Assembly: GCA_045647525.1 (NCBI GenBank)
Contig: JAZRMK010000048.1
Span: 1 to 64,000, forward strand
Direction of reading: 5' to 3'
Length of the DNA stretch: 64,000 nucleotides
Source: UMGS172 sp045647525
GTDB taxonomy: Bacteria; Bacillota; Clostridia; Oscillospirales; Acutalibacteraceae
Made by a program: the position numbers and the translations under genes. This document shows, in pieces, positions 26,940 to 34,751 of the stretch. The first letter of the stretch is position 1, and every line of letters begins with the position of its first letter. The notes beneath the pieces were generated by a model. That model worked only from the letters and a program-made list of their open reading frames with translations, was not told the origin of the DNA and did no database searches.

Positions 26940-27818
26940 TTAATCCTCCCTTACAACAAGCATAACTCGGGTGTAAGTAATTTCTTGTCTTACGCCATCG
27001 ATTTCGTCGTAGATACTCATTTTAATATAGTTAACACCAGGCTTGGTAAGGTCAATACCGGTTGTATCAACCACTATATCATCAACGGTATAGGTCTTAC
27101 CCGTAATTGAGTCAATGTATTCATCTGTCTTCCAAAAGTCAGGGTTGGTTACATCACCCATGCCCTCTTCATAATAAATGAGGTAATTGTTAAGTTCTAT
27201 TTTATGTGCAGTATTTAAGTCACTTACAACCTCAGCCTTAAAGGTAATGACTTCTGAATCGCCCATACTGTTTGAAACCTTGATATTGATATCATATTTT
27301 CCCTCAATATTGGTGAGTTCGCTGGAAATAATCTTGATGTACTTACTGATATCGGTACTATTGGTTGTATCAAACACGTCAATAGCGGTTACATAAGACT
27401 GCAACAACTTAGTGCTGATCGACTGTCCACTGCGGAAGATGAAATCGTGTTTAAGCTGAAACTCCGGTTTTTTATAGTCGGTGTAAACGATTTTCTTCTT
27501 TATCATATCGACATTATTATCACTGTCGCAGACAGTAAAGGTAACGATAGAGGTTTTTTGGTCGATAAAATACTTTTCGCGAACAACGATGATCTTATCG
27601 GTCAAATCTCCGTCCTGCTCATCATAAGCTGTGACGAATTTGAGCAACTCGATATCCTGTACGCCCTCTTCAACCGTAACCTCAATAGCCTGGTCGTCCG
27701 GCACGGAACATTCAAGCACGGGCGCAACCCTTGTGTCTTTCTTTGCCAAAATAATTCCCATACTTGTAACAGCAACGACCACCGCCATTGCAATAACTAT
27801 CAATTTAAGTGTCCTCAT
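26940..27818 (-). CDS. Membrane-anchored DUF5011-like Ig-fold protein
   Basis: 292 aa. An N-terminal signal-anchor, then at about residues 45-115 a DUF5011-type bacterial Ig-like domain (YDEQDGDLTDKI ... VTFTVCDSDNNV). A second related domain (about 118-200) and an unassigned C-terminal part follow. It lies between cpsB and the first BY-kinase gene, so a role as an extracellular component of the polysaccharide machinery is likely. No catalytic motif seen. Confidence 0.65.
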   Translation of the reverse strand: MRTLKLIVIAMAVVVAVTSMGIILAKKDTRVAPVLECSVPDDQAIEVTVEEGVQDIELLKFVTAYDEQDGDLTDKIIVVREKYFIDQKTSIVTFTVCDSDNNVDMIKKKIVYTDYKKPEFQLKHDFIFRSGQSISTKLLQSYVTAIDVFDTTNSTDISKYIKIISSELTNIEGKYDINIKVSNSMGDSEVITFKAEVVSDLNTAHKIELNNYLIYYEEGMGDVTNPDFWKTDEYIDSITGKTYTVDDIVVDTTGIDLTKPGVNYIKMSIYDEIDGVRQEITYTRVMLVVRED

Positions 27819-27864
27819 TTTAAAAAATAGCCTCCGTAATATGTTAACTTTGAGTATTTATAAT

Positions 27865-28590
27865 TTAAAGCCGCTTACCTTTGATTATTGTTAAAGGATT
27901 TGTTCTTAGCAACAACTGCGCATAATCAGGTGAGAAGTTAGAAGAAACAAAGGAATACACTTCCGATAAATCGGGCGATCGCGATATTGAACTATGGCTG
28001 TCACTGGCAATCACCGTTGCGAAATTGTTTTCCATAAACGAAAGTGCCACATCCTGCGCGGCAAAGCCGTTAAGACCCAACACGCTGTCAGCGTTGAGTT
28101 GCAAGGCAACGCCGTCTTGTAAAAACGGTACAATAAGTCGCGGATTCTGTTGGATGAAATCATACCGTTCGGGATGAGCTATTACAACTTTATATCCACC
28201 GGATTGCAATGCTCTCGATATTTCCAAAGCTCTTTTAGGATTATCATTAAACCCGAATTCTAAAAGCACATAATCAGTATCGTTTATTGTTATTATCTCG
28301 TCATTTTCCATGCAATCTTCAATACTGCTGATTGAAAACAGCTCTGCACCCTGGTAAATGTTTATGTTTGGAATTTGTTCCTTTACCTTTTCTTTGAATT
28401 CATCAAACGCCTTTGCAAGTTGCGCTTTATCAAGCCCTGCGCAACGCATCTTTTCAGCCATATAATGCGGTGTAAGAACAATATCAGTAGTGCCGTTTTT
28501 TGCCGCTACTTTGAGCATATCACACGCTTCGCTGTAATCATCAGCGCCATCATCTACTCCCGGTAGAATGTGAGTATGTATGTCAACTAT
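27865..28590 (-). CDS. CpsB/CapC-type tyrosine-protein phosphatase (PHP fold), apparent ATA start
   Basis: 241 residues if translation begins at ATA (28590..28588). The frame upstream of the first ATG (28518) encodes V-D-I-H-T-H-I-L-P-G-V-D-D-G, the invariant N-terminal metal site of CpsB/YwqE enzymes, normally preceded immediately by Met. AAGGGAG lies 8 nt before the ATA and no ATG/GTG/TTG is in frame before an upstream stop. Later metal sites TPHY, GAELF, VIAHPERY and ASDSHS are intact. It dephosphorylates BY-kinases encoded downstream. Starting at 28518 would remove the active site. Confidence 0.8.
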   Translation of the reverse strand: MVDIHTHILPGVDDGADDYSEACDMLKVAAKNGTTDIVLTPHYMAEKMRCAGLDKAQLAKAFDEFKEKVKEQIPNINIYQGAELFSISSIEDCMENDEIITINDTDYVLLEFGFNDNPKRALEISRALQSGGYKVVIAHPERYDFIQQNPRLIVPFLQDGVALQLNADSVLGLNGFAAQDVALSFMENNFATVIASDSHSSISRSPDLSEVYSFVSSNFSPDYAQLLLRTNPLTIIKGKRL

Positions 28591-28615
28591 AACTATCGCT
28601 CCCTTGTATTTTCAT
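28583..28615 (-). other. Short upstream ORF in the cpsB leader
   Basis: ATG (28615..28613), ten codons, then TGA (28585..28583) overlapping the second and third codons of cpsB in another frame. It is the only ATG in the leader ahead of cpsB. Translation terminating here could allow reinitiation at the ATA, but this is speculative. Confidence 0.35.
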
Positions 28616-28647
28616 TAAAAGGATATCGCGTGATTATATTCCAAATT

Positions 28648-28676
28648 ATTATATCATACAAAAAAGAATAATTCAA
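28648..28676 (-). promoter_or_regulatory. Promoter of the cpsB-BY-kinase operon
   Basis: On the minus strand TTGAAT (28676..28671), 17 nt, TATAAT (28653..28648). Predicted transcription start near 28641 leaves a leader of about 50 nt before the ATA of cpsB, supporting the long form of the protein. Confidence 0.8.
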
Positions 28677-28730
28677 CAAAAATATCACGTTTTACCAAGA
28701 GGTTTTTTAATATTTTCAACATATTTCAAT

Positions 28731-28765
28731 AGAAAACCCCTGCCGTCAAATACAGGTCGGCAGGG
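28731..28765 (-). terminator. Terminator of metY
   Basis: CCCTGCCG...CGGCAGGG hairpin followed on the minus strand by GGTTTTC, about 20 nt after the metY stop. Confidence 0.75.
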
Positions 28766-28786
28766 ATTGAAATCTTATGCGTCAAA

Positions 28787-30058
28787 TCAGCACTTTTCGA
28801 GCGCCTGAGCAATATCCGCAATAATGTCATCGGCATACTCAATGCCGACCGACATTCTGATAAGGTCAGGTGTGACACCACATTCAACAAGCTGTTGGTC
28901 GCTCAACTGACGATGGGTAGTTGATGCGGGATGCAAAATGCAGGTTCTGGCATCGGCAACGTGAATAACGGGAGCTGCCAATTTTACGCTTTCCATAAAC
29001 TTTCCGGCAGCCTCTCTGCCACCCTTGATGCCAAACGAAATTACGCCACATGTGCCGTTAGGCATATATTTTTTAGCCAACGCGTTATACTTGCTCGAAG
29101 GGAGATCAGGGAAATCAACCCATGCAATTTTAGGGTTAGAGAGAAGATATTCCGCAACCTTGCGGGCGTTTGCGCAGTGTGTAGGAACTCTTAAATGCAA
29201 AGTTTCAAGACCTACGTTGAGCAAAAATGCATTCATCGGCGACATCATCATACCGATATCTCTCATCATCTGGGCGCGTGCTTTGGCAATAAACGCAGCA
29301 GCGCCGAATTTTTCGGGATACACAAGACCGTGATAAGATTCATCAGGTGCGCAGAAATCGGCGTGACGCGAAGAAGCAGTCCAGTCAAACTTGCCCGAAT
29401 CAACAACGCAACCACCCAGAGCCATTGCGTGACCGTCCATATACTTTGAGGTGGAATGCAAAACAACATCAGCGCCCCATTCAATAGGACGGCAGTTAAT
29501 GGGTGTCGGGAATGTATTATCAATAAACAAGGGCATAGAATTAGCATGAGCAACCTTTGCCCAAAGTTCGATATCAAGTACACTTAAAGCAGGGTTGGCA
29601 ACCGTTTCACCGAACAAAAGCTTTGTGTTGGGACGAATGGCTGCAACGATCTCTTCCTCAGTAGAATCAGGAGAAATGAAGGTTGTTTCAATTCCCACCT
29701 TGCGAAGAGTTATGTTAAGAAGATTAAACGAGCCGCCATAAATAGAACTTGACGAAACGATATGGTCGCCCGCCTTACAAACAGTAAGAATCGCTGCGGT
29801 AGTAGCGCCCTGACCCGAGGAGCAGAGCATTGCACCGACGCCGCCTTCCAATGCTGCAATCTTCTTTTCAACCGCTTCAACAGTAGGGTTGCTCAAACGT
29901 GTATAGAAGTGACCCGAAGCATTGAAATCAAAAAGGTCACCCAAGGTTTTTGCGTCTTCATATTTAAAGGTTGTGCTCTGATAGATTGGCAGAACTCTTG
30001 CCTCGCCGCTTTTAGGCTCATAGCCTTCCTGAACACATTTTGTATTGATATGTTTCAT
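28787..30058 (-). CDS. metY: O-acetylhomoserine sulfhydrylase / aminocarboxypropyltransferase
   Basis: 423 aa Cys/Met-metabolism PLP enzyme. YTRLSNPTVEAVEKKIAALEGG, the PLP lysine in HSTSKYMDGHAMALGG, and IRMSVGIEYADDI are present. It makes homocysteine from O-acetylhomoserine and sulfide. Length and motifs fit MetY rather than MetB. It stands alone with its own promoter and terminator; no SAM riboswitch is evident in the leader. Confidence 0.9.
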   Translation of the reverse strand: MKHINTKCVQEGYEPKSGEARVLPIYQSTTFKYEDAKTLGDLFDFNASGHFYTRLSNPTVEAVEKKIAALEGGVGAMLCSSGQGATTAAILTVCKAGDHIVSSSSIYGGSFNLLNITLRKVGIETTFISPDSTEEEIVAAIRPNTKLLFGETVANPALSVLDIELWAKVAHANSMPLFIDNTFPTPINCRPIEWGADVVLHSTSKYMDGHAMALGGCVVDSGKFDWTASSRHADFCAPDESYHGLVYPEKFGAAAFIAKARAQMMRDIGMMMSPMNAFLLNVGLETLHLRVPTHCANARKVAEYLLSNPKIAWVDFPDLPSSKYNALAKKYMPNGTCGVISFGIKGGREAAGKFMESVKLAAPVIHVADARTCILHPASTTHRQLSDQQLVECGVTPDLIRMSVGIEYADDIIADIAQALEKC

Positions 30059-30112
30059 CTTAATTTCCCTCTTTTGCTTGTTGCCTTAGCAATTTTTAAA
30101 TAATTCAATGGT

Positions 30113-30141
30113 ATTTTAACACCAAATCCCCATTAGTGCAA
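30113..30141 (-). promoter_or_regulatory. Promoter of metY
   Basis: Minus strand TTGCAC, 17 nt, TAAAAT. The remainder of the 266-nt gap between metY and rpe holds the opposing rpe promoter and no riboswitch I recognise. Confidence 0.7.
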
Positions 30142-30224
30142 GTGTTTAGGCAATAAATACATTATTTGGTCCCGATTTTAGCAAAAATTCTCCAAACATT
30201 TGTAGTTTATAGAGGTTTAAATGA

Positions 30225-30253
30225 TAGACAAGCCGCAAAATTTGTTGTATAAT
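30225..30253 (+). promoter_or_regulatory. Promoter of rpe
   Basis: TAGACA (30225-30230), 17 nt, TATAAT (30248-30253). Confidence 0.75.
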
Positions 30254-30324
30254 GTTACAGATAAGTGCGATTGGTTTGCACGTAAAATTTAATGTGACAT
30301 TTTCTGTTTTGAAAGGAGTTTATT

Positions 30325-30969
30325 ATGGCTAAACTTTCACCCTCTATTTTAAGTTGCGATTATCTTCGCCTTGAAGACAGCACAAAAATTCTCGAAAGCG
30401 TCGGTACTGATATGCTTCACCTTGACGTTATGGACGGACAGTTTGTCCCCAATATGTCCTTCGGCGTTCCGGTAATCGATTCTATCAAAAAACATACTAC
30501 TATCCCTTTGGACATACATCTTATGATAGACCGTCCTTTGAGATATGTTCGCGAATTTGCAAAATATGCCGACTGGCTGGGCTTCCACTTTGAAGCCGGC
30601 TCCGATGTCGATGAAACCCTCGATGTCATCAAAGCCGAGGGTTGTAAGACCTGCTTGACTATCAAGCCCTGCACAAAGCCGGAAGAGATTTTTAAATACT
30701 TGCCCAAGTGCGATATGGTGCTTGTTATGTCGGTCGAACCGGGATTCGGCGGTCAAGGCTTTATGCCCGAGGCTTTGGAACGCATCAGCGCTCTTAAAGC
30801 CGAAATCAAACGTCAGGGTTTGAGCACTCTTATCGAGGTTGACGGTGGTATAAACAACGTCACCGGCAAGCAGTGTCTTGAAGCCGGCGCCGATGTCCTT
30901 GTTGTCGGAAGTTTTCTCTTTAAAGCCGAAGATCTGGCAGCGCAGGCAAAAGAATTTTTGGATATGTAA
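30325..30969 (+). CDS. rpe: Ribulose-phosphate 3-epimerase
   Basis: 214 aa TIM barrel. LSPSILSCDYLRL, HLDVMDGQFVPNMSFG (catalytic Asp, metal His), PLDIHLMI, MSVEPGFGGQ and EVDGGIN are all present. It interconverts ribulose-5-P and xylulose-5-P in the pentose phosphate pathway. SD AAAGGAG. It is single-gene, converging on the MecA-like gene with only 2 nt between stops and no obvious terminator. Confidence 0.96.
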   Translation: MAKLSPSILSCDYLRLEDSTKILESVGTDMLHLDVMDGQFVPNMSFGVPVIDSIKKHTTIPLDIHLMIDRPLRYVREFAKYADWLGFHFEAGSDVDETLDVIKAEGCKTCLTIKPCTKPEEIFKYLPKCDMVLVMSVEPGFGGQGFMPEALERISALKAEIKRQGLSTLIEVDGGINNVTGKQCLEAGADVLVVGSFLFKAEDLAAQAKEFLDM

Positions 30970-30971
30970 TT

Positions 30972-31526
30972 TTATCTGCCGTCAAGCGTTGAACCTATGC
31001 GCTCGACGGCATTTCGGCAGATTTCGGTGCCGTGTTCCTTTATTTTTGCATTTAACACCACCGAGTTTATGACCGATTTGCAGAACTCTCTAAAAGACGG
31101 TATTTCGTCACGTTCTGTGTCAACCGTTAAAAAGAATTCTCCACAATATTTATACAGTGTGCTGTTTTGCGATGTGCCGAGTTTAAAAAGCCTATGACAA
31201 AGCCCTAGAACTGCATCTGAATCGAACAGTTGAGCCGCGACCGATATATCACTCGGTTTTCGCTTTGCTTTAAACTGTCGAGTCTTTGAGGTCGGTATAA
31301 AAAACACCTCGCATCCGCCGCTGAAAATCGGGTATATCTCTATAAGAAACCGCGAAGCGTCGTTGGGGATTCTTGCCGAGATCAACGCCTTGCTTAATAA
31401 ATTTTTAAGCTTTTGTTTTGATTCAACCGAGGATTCGTCAAACAACACATGGTCTATGCCGTAAAACGCCGTTTCTGCCTCGTTTAATACAACCCTTATT
31501 GTGCCGAATTCATTAAACACCGTCAT
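30972..31526 (-). CDS. MecA-like adaptor protein
   Basis: 184 aa from ATG 31526 (SD GGGGAGG). The N-terminal half shows the MecA pattern: IRVVLNEAETAFYGIDHVLFD, then a helix and FLIEIYPIFSGGCEVFFIPT. The C-terminal half has LYKYCGEFFLTV, F-R-E-F and KEHGTEICRNAVERIG, matching the MecA domain that binds ClpC (HGxxI near the end). In Bacillus MecA delivers regulators such as ComK to ClpCP. Sequence identity is low, so targets are unknown. Confidence 0.75.
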   Translation of the reverse strand: MTVFNEFGTIRVVLNEAETAFYGIDHVLFDESSVESKQKLKNLLSKALISARIPNDASRFLIEIYPIFSGGCEVFFIPTSKTRQFKAKRKPSDISVAAQLFDSDAVLGLCHRLFKLGTSQNSTLYKYCGEFFLTVDTERDEIPSFREFCKSVINSVVLNAKIKEHGTEICRNAVERIGSTLDGR

Positions 31527-31668
31527 AAAGTGCCTCCCCAAAAAAGCCTTTATGACAATATATTGATGTCTGCCGATGCCCGTGCAGGTCCCGACAGAAG
31601 AAAACAAAAAAATCACAGGTGCCGCAACCTTTAAAGCGGAGACAGATAATTCTGTCGAAAGGAACTAT

Positions 31669-33192
31669 ATGAAGAATTATATGGAACTTAAATCCGGTTC
31701 GGATGTTCGCGGTTATGCAAGCGACATATTCGACAACACCGTCGATCTTACCGAAGAAGCGGTTTACGATATTGCCGCTGCTTTTGTTCCGTTTTTGAGC
31801 GAAAAAGCAGGTAAGGACGCAACCGAACTCACAGTGTCAGTAGGACACGATTCGCGAATCACCGCCGAGAAAATCAAGACGCAGGTCATCGCCGCATTAA
31901 AGGCTGCCGGTGTCAAGGTTTATGATTGCGGGCTTTCCTCGACGCCTTCTATGTTCATGACCACTGTTCACTTAGGTTGTGACGGTGCCATTCAGATTAC
32001 TGCAAGTCACCACCCTGCCGACCGCAACGGTCTTAAATTCTTCCTGCCCACAGGTGGTCTTGATCCGCAGGATATTTCCGAGATTCTCACTGCCGCCAAC
32101 AACGGCGAAAAGGCAGAAGTTGCTGAGGGCATTGTTGAGAAAATCGACTTTATGTCGCAGTATTCGGCAATTTTGCGCAAGTTGATTTGTGACGAGTTGG
32201 GTGTAGCAGAAGAGGACAAGCCATTAAAGGATTACCACATTGTTGTTGATGCCGGCAACGGTGCAGGCGGTTTCTATGCTGACAAAGTTTTGGCTCCTTT
32301 GGGTGCCGATGTTTCGGGCAGTGTATACTTAGAACCTGACGGTATGTTCCCTAATCACATTCCCAACCCCGAAAATGCCGTTGCTATGGCTCATATCACC
32401 GACGCCGTTCTTAATGCCAACGCCGACTTGGGTGTTATTTTTGACACCGACGTCGACCGCGCAGCCTGCGTTGACCCCGACGGTGTTGAAATTAACCGCA
32501 ACCGCCTTGTAGCTTTGGCAGCAGCCATTGCTTTGGAGAAGGAACCGGGTTCAACAATCGTTACCGACAGTGTAACTTCGGCAGGTCTTAAAACCTTTAT
32601 TGAAGAAACATTGGGCGGTAAACACCACCGCTTTAAGAGAGGCTACAAAAACGTAATAAACGAAGCTGTTCGTCTTTGCAACGAGGGTGTTAACGCTCCT
32701 TTGGCTATTGAAACCTCAGGCCACGCCGCTTTGAAGGAAAACTATTTCCTTGATGACGGTGCTTACCTTGTGACAAAGATTATAATCAAAATGGCAAAGT
32801 TGGGTCGCGAAGGCAAAAATATTTTTGACCTTACCGCTGACCTTAAAACACCTGCCGAGGAAAAGGAAATGCGTTTCAATATTATGGTTGACGAATTCCG
32901 TTCCTACGGCGAATGCGTTATCGAGGGCTTACAGCGTTGGTGCGAAGCCTTCAAGGACAAAGGCTTTAAAATTGCCGACGATAACCACGAAGGTATAAGA
33001 GTCAGCGTTTTGGACGGTTGGTTCTTGCTGCGCCTTTCGGTACACGATCCGGTTATGCCGATGAATGTCGAAAGCGATTCAAAGGAAGGTTGCAAGAAAA
33101 TAGTTGAACTGGTTGCCGACTTCTTCCGTAACTGTCAGTTCCTCGATTGCTCGGCTATGGAAAACTTCCTGGAAGAAAAAGACGATGAATAA
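31669..33192 (+). CDS. Phosphomannomutase/phosphoglucomutase
   Basis: 507 aa of the alpha-D-phosphohexomutase family. Phosphoserine loop in TASHHPADRNGLKF, metal loop in DTDVDRAACVD, sugar-binding loop in ETSGHAALKENYFLDDGA, and phosphate-binding SVLDGWF...LRLS near the end. It interconverts hexose-1- and -6-phosphates for glycan synthesis. I chose ATG 31669 with GAAAGGA; upstream ATG 31576 reads through an untypical extension. It overlaps the next gene by 8 nt. Confidence 0.88.
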   Translation: MKNYMELKSGSDVRGYASDIFDNTVDLTEEAVYDIAAAFVPFLSEKAGKDATELTVSVGHDSRITAEKIKTQVIAALKAAGVKVYDCGLSSTPSMFMTTVHLGCDGAIQITASHHPADRNGLKFFLPTGGLDPQDISEILTAANNGEKAEVAEGIVEKIDFMSQYSAILRKLICDELGVAEEDKPLKDYHIVVDAGNGAGGFYADKVLAPLGADVSGSVYLEPDGMFPNHIPNPENAVAMAHITDAVLNANADLGVIFDTDVDRAACVDPDGVEINRNRLVALAAAIALEKEPGSTIVTDSVTSAGLKTFIEETLGGKHHRFKRGYKNVINEAVRLCNEGVNAPLAIETSGHAALKENYFLDDGAYLVTKIIIKMAKLGREGKNIFDLTADLKTPAEEKEMRFNIMVDEFRSYGECVIEGLQRWCEAFKDKGFKIADDNHEGIRVSVLDGWFLLRLSVHDPVMPMNVESDSKEGCKKIVELVADFFRNCQFLDCSAMENFLEEKDDE

Positions 33193-34129
33193 TAATTTAA
33201 AGGGCAGCATTATGCTGCTTGTTGCCACTGTTATATGGGGTACCGCCTTCGTTTTTCAGGAGGAGGCTTCTGATTTAGGCGCGTTCACCCTTAACGGACT
33301 ACGATACATTTTGGGAGGAATCATTCTGATTCCTCTCATTTTGGTGTTGAATTGGAAAAAACGAAATCTTGAAAACGGTACTGTGATTGCAACACCTAAA
33401 ACGACTTTGCTGGCAGGTGTTAGTTGCGGTGTAGCTCTGGCGGTTGCTGCAAATTTGCAGCAATTCGGCATTATGTTCAACGCCGACCTTGGCTCAGGCG
33501 ATTCGGGCAAAGCAGGATTTATTACTGCGATGTATATACTTTTTGTCCCTCTTTTCTATTGTATTAAACATAAGGGATTAAAGCCGTCTGTAATAGTCAG
33601 TGTACTGCTTGGAATGTTGGGACTTTACCTAATCAGCGTAAAGTCCGGCTTTTCTGTGGCAACGGGCGATGTTTTTCTCCTTCTTTGTGCGATTGCATTT
33701 TCCGCACACATACTTACAGTAGACCATTGGGTTGCAAAGGTCGATGCAGTTGTTATGTCGTCTATACAATTTTTGACTGTCGGTGTCATTTCTTTGATTT
33801 TGTCGCTGATATTCGAAAGAAGCTCGTTCAGTGTTGCCTGTGTACAAAACGCCTTGATCCCCATTATTTATTTGGGAATAATGTCTTCGGGGGTGGCATA
33901 CACCTTGCAGGTGTTGGGTCAAAAGCACTCTGAAGCCACTGTTGCGTCACTTCTTATGAGCCTTGAATCGTTGTTTGCCTTGCTTGCGGCTTGTGTTTAC
34001 TATCATAAAACGCCTACCTTGAAAGAGGCTTTCGGTTGCGGAGTAATGCTCGTTGCAATATTTATTATCCAGACCCCGTTTGTTGATAAATTCTTCGAAA
34101 AACTGCGTTCAAAGGCGGCGGCAAGATGA
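33185..34129 (+). CDS. EamA/DMT-family transporter
   Basis: 314 aa, about ten membrane helices in two EamA repeats (LVATVIWGTAFVFQEEA at the start of the first; LCAIAFSAHILTVDHWV in the second). It probably exports a small metabolite; substrate unknown. Start ATG 33185 overlaps the mutase stop. It overlaps the next gene by 4 nt, giving a coupled three-gene unit. Confidence 0.85.
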   Translation: MNNNLKGSIMLLVATVIWGTAFVFQEEASDLGAFTLNGLRYILGGIILIPLILVLNWKKRNLENGTVIATPKTTLLAGVSCGVALAVAANLQQFGIMFNADLGSGDSGKAGFITAMYILFVPLFYCIKHKGLKPSVIVSVLLGMLGLYLISVKSGFSVATGDVFLLLCAIAFSAHILTVDHWVAKVDAVVMSSIQFLTVGVISLILSLIFERSSFSVACVQNALIPIIYLGIMSSGVAYTLQVLGQKHSEATVASLLMSLESLFALLAACVYYHKTPTLKEAFGCGVMLVAIFIIQTPFVDKFFEKLRSKAAAR

Positions 34130-34644
34130 GTATGCAATACCGAGTTGTTCGTTCAAAACGCAAAACACTGGCAATAGAGGTGTCAATAGACGGTACTGTC
34201 ACGGTAAGATGCCCTTTTGGGTGTCGAGATTCACAGATTGCACATTTTGTTGAGCAGCAAGCCGACTGGATAGAAAAGGCGAAGATGACACAACGGCAAA
34301 AAGCTCTTAAAAGGCCGCCGGAACCCGACGAGGAGCAGGTTATCTTTTTGAAAAACACGGCTCGACAATATATCCCAAAAAGAGTCGAATACTTTGAAGA
34401 ATTGACGGGCTTAAAATCGGCATCGGTCAAAATAACCTCGGCAAAAGGACGGTTTGGAAGCTGCGGTCCGAAAAACAACCTGTGCTTCTCCTACCGTCTT
34501 ATGCTATACCCCAAAGCCGCCATTGACTACGTGATAGTCCACGAGTTGTGCCATACTGTCCACCACAACCACAGCAAAGAGTTTTGGGATTTAGTTGAGC
34601 AAGTAATGCCAGATTATAAAAAATTAAGGAATCTGTTAAAATAG
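34126..34644 (+). CDS. YgjP-like (DUF45/SprT-fold) zinc metalloprotein
   Basis: 172 aa. KRKTLAIEVSIDGTVTVRCPFG at the N-terminus, RFGSCGPKNNLCFSYRLMLYP in the middle and the zinc motif HELCHTVHHNHSKEFW near the end are the YgjP/DUF45 family marks. The HExxH-like motif here is H-E-L-C-H. A peptidase role is presumed by fold only. Coupled to the EamA gene by ATGA overlap. Confidence 0.85.
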   Translation: MSMQYRVVRSKRKTLAIEVSIDGTVTVRCPFGCRDSQIAHFVEQQADWIEKAKMTQRQKALKRPPEPDEEQVIFLKNTARQYIPKRVEYFEELTGLKSASVKITSAKGRFGSCGPKNNLCFSYRLMLYPKAAIDYVIVHELCHTVHHNHSKEFWDLVEQVMPDYKKLRNLLK

Positions 34645-34645
34645 C

Positions 34646-34676
34646 AAAACCCCGATGAAATTCATCGGGGTTTTGC
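34646..34676 (+). terminator. Terminator of the mutase-EamA-YgjP unit
   Basis: AAAACCCCGATGAA / TTCATCGGGGTTTT, immediately after the stop codon. Confidence 0.92.
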
Positions 34677-34751
34677 TTATCCTTATATGACGTTGTTTTT
34701 GTGTTTTGATTTTTTAGCATAATGCAAAGGCGAAGCCGAAGAATCATTGTC

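Noticed and set aside
30059..30324. Possible SAM riboswitch ahead of metY
   Set aside because: The sequence before metY fits a plain promoter (TTGCAC-17-TAAAAT) and shows none of the conserved S-box segments.
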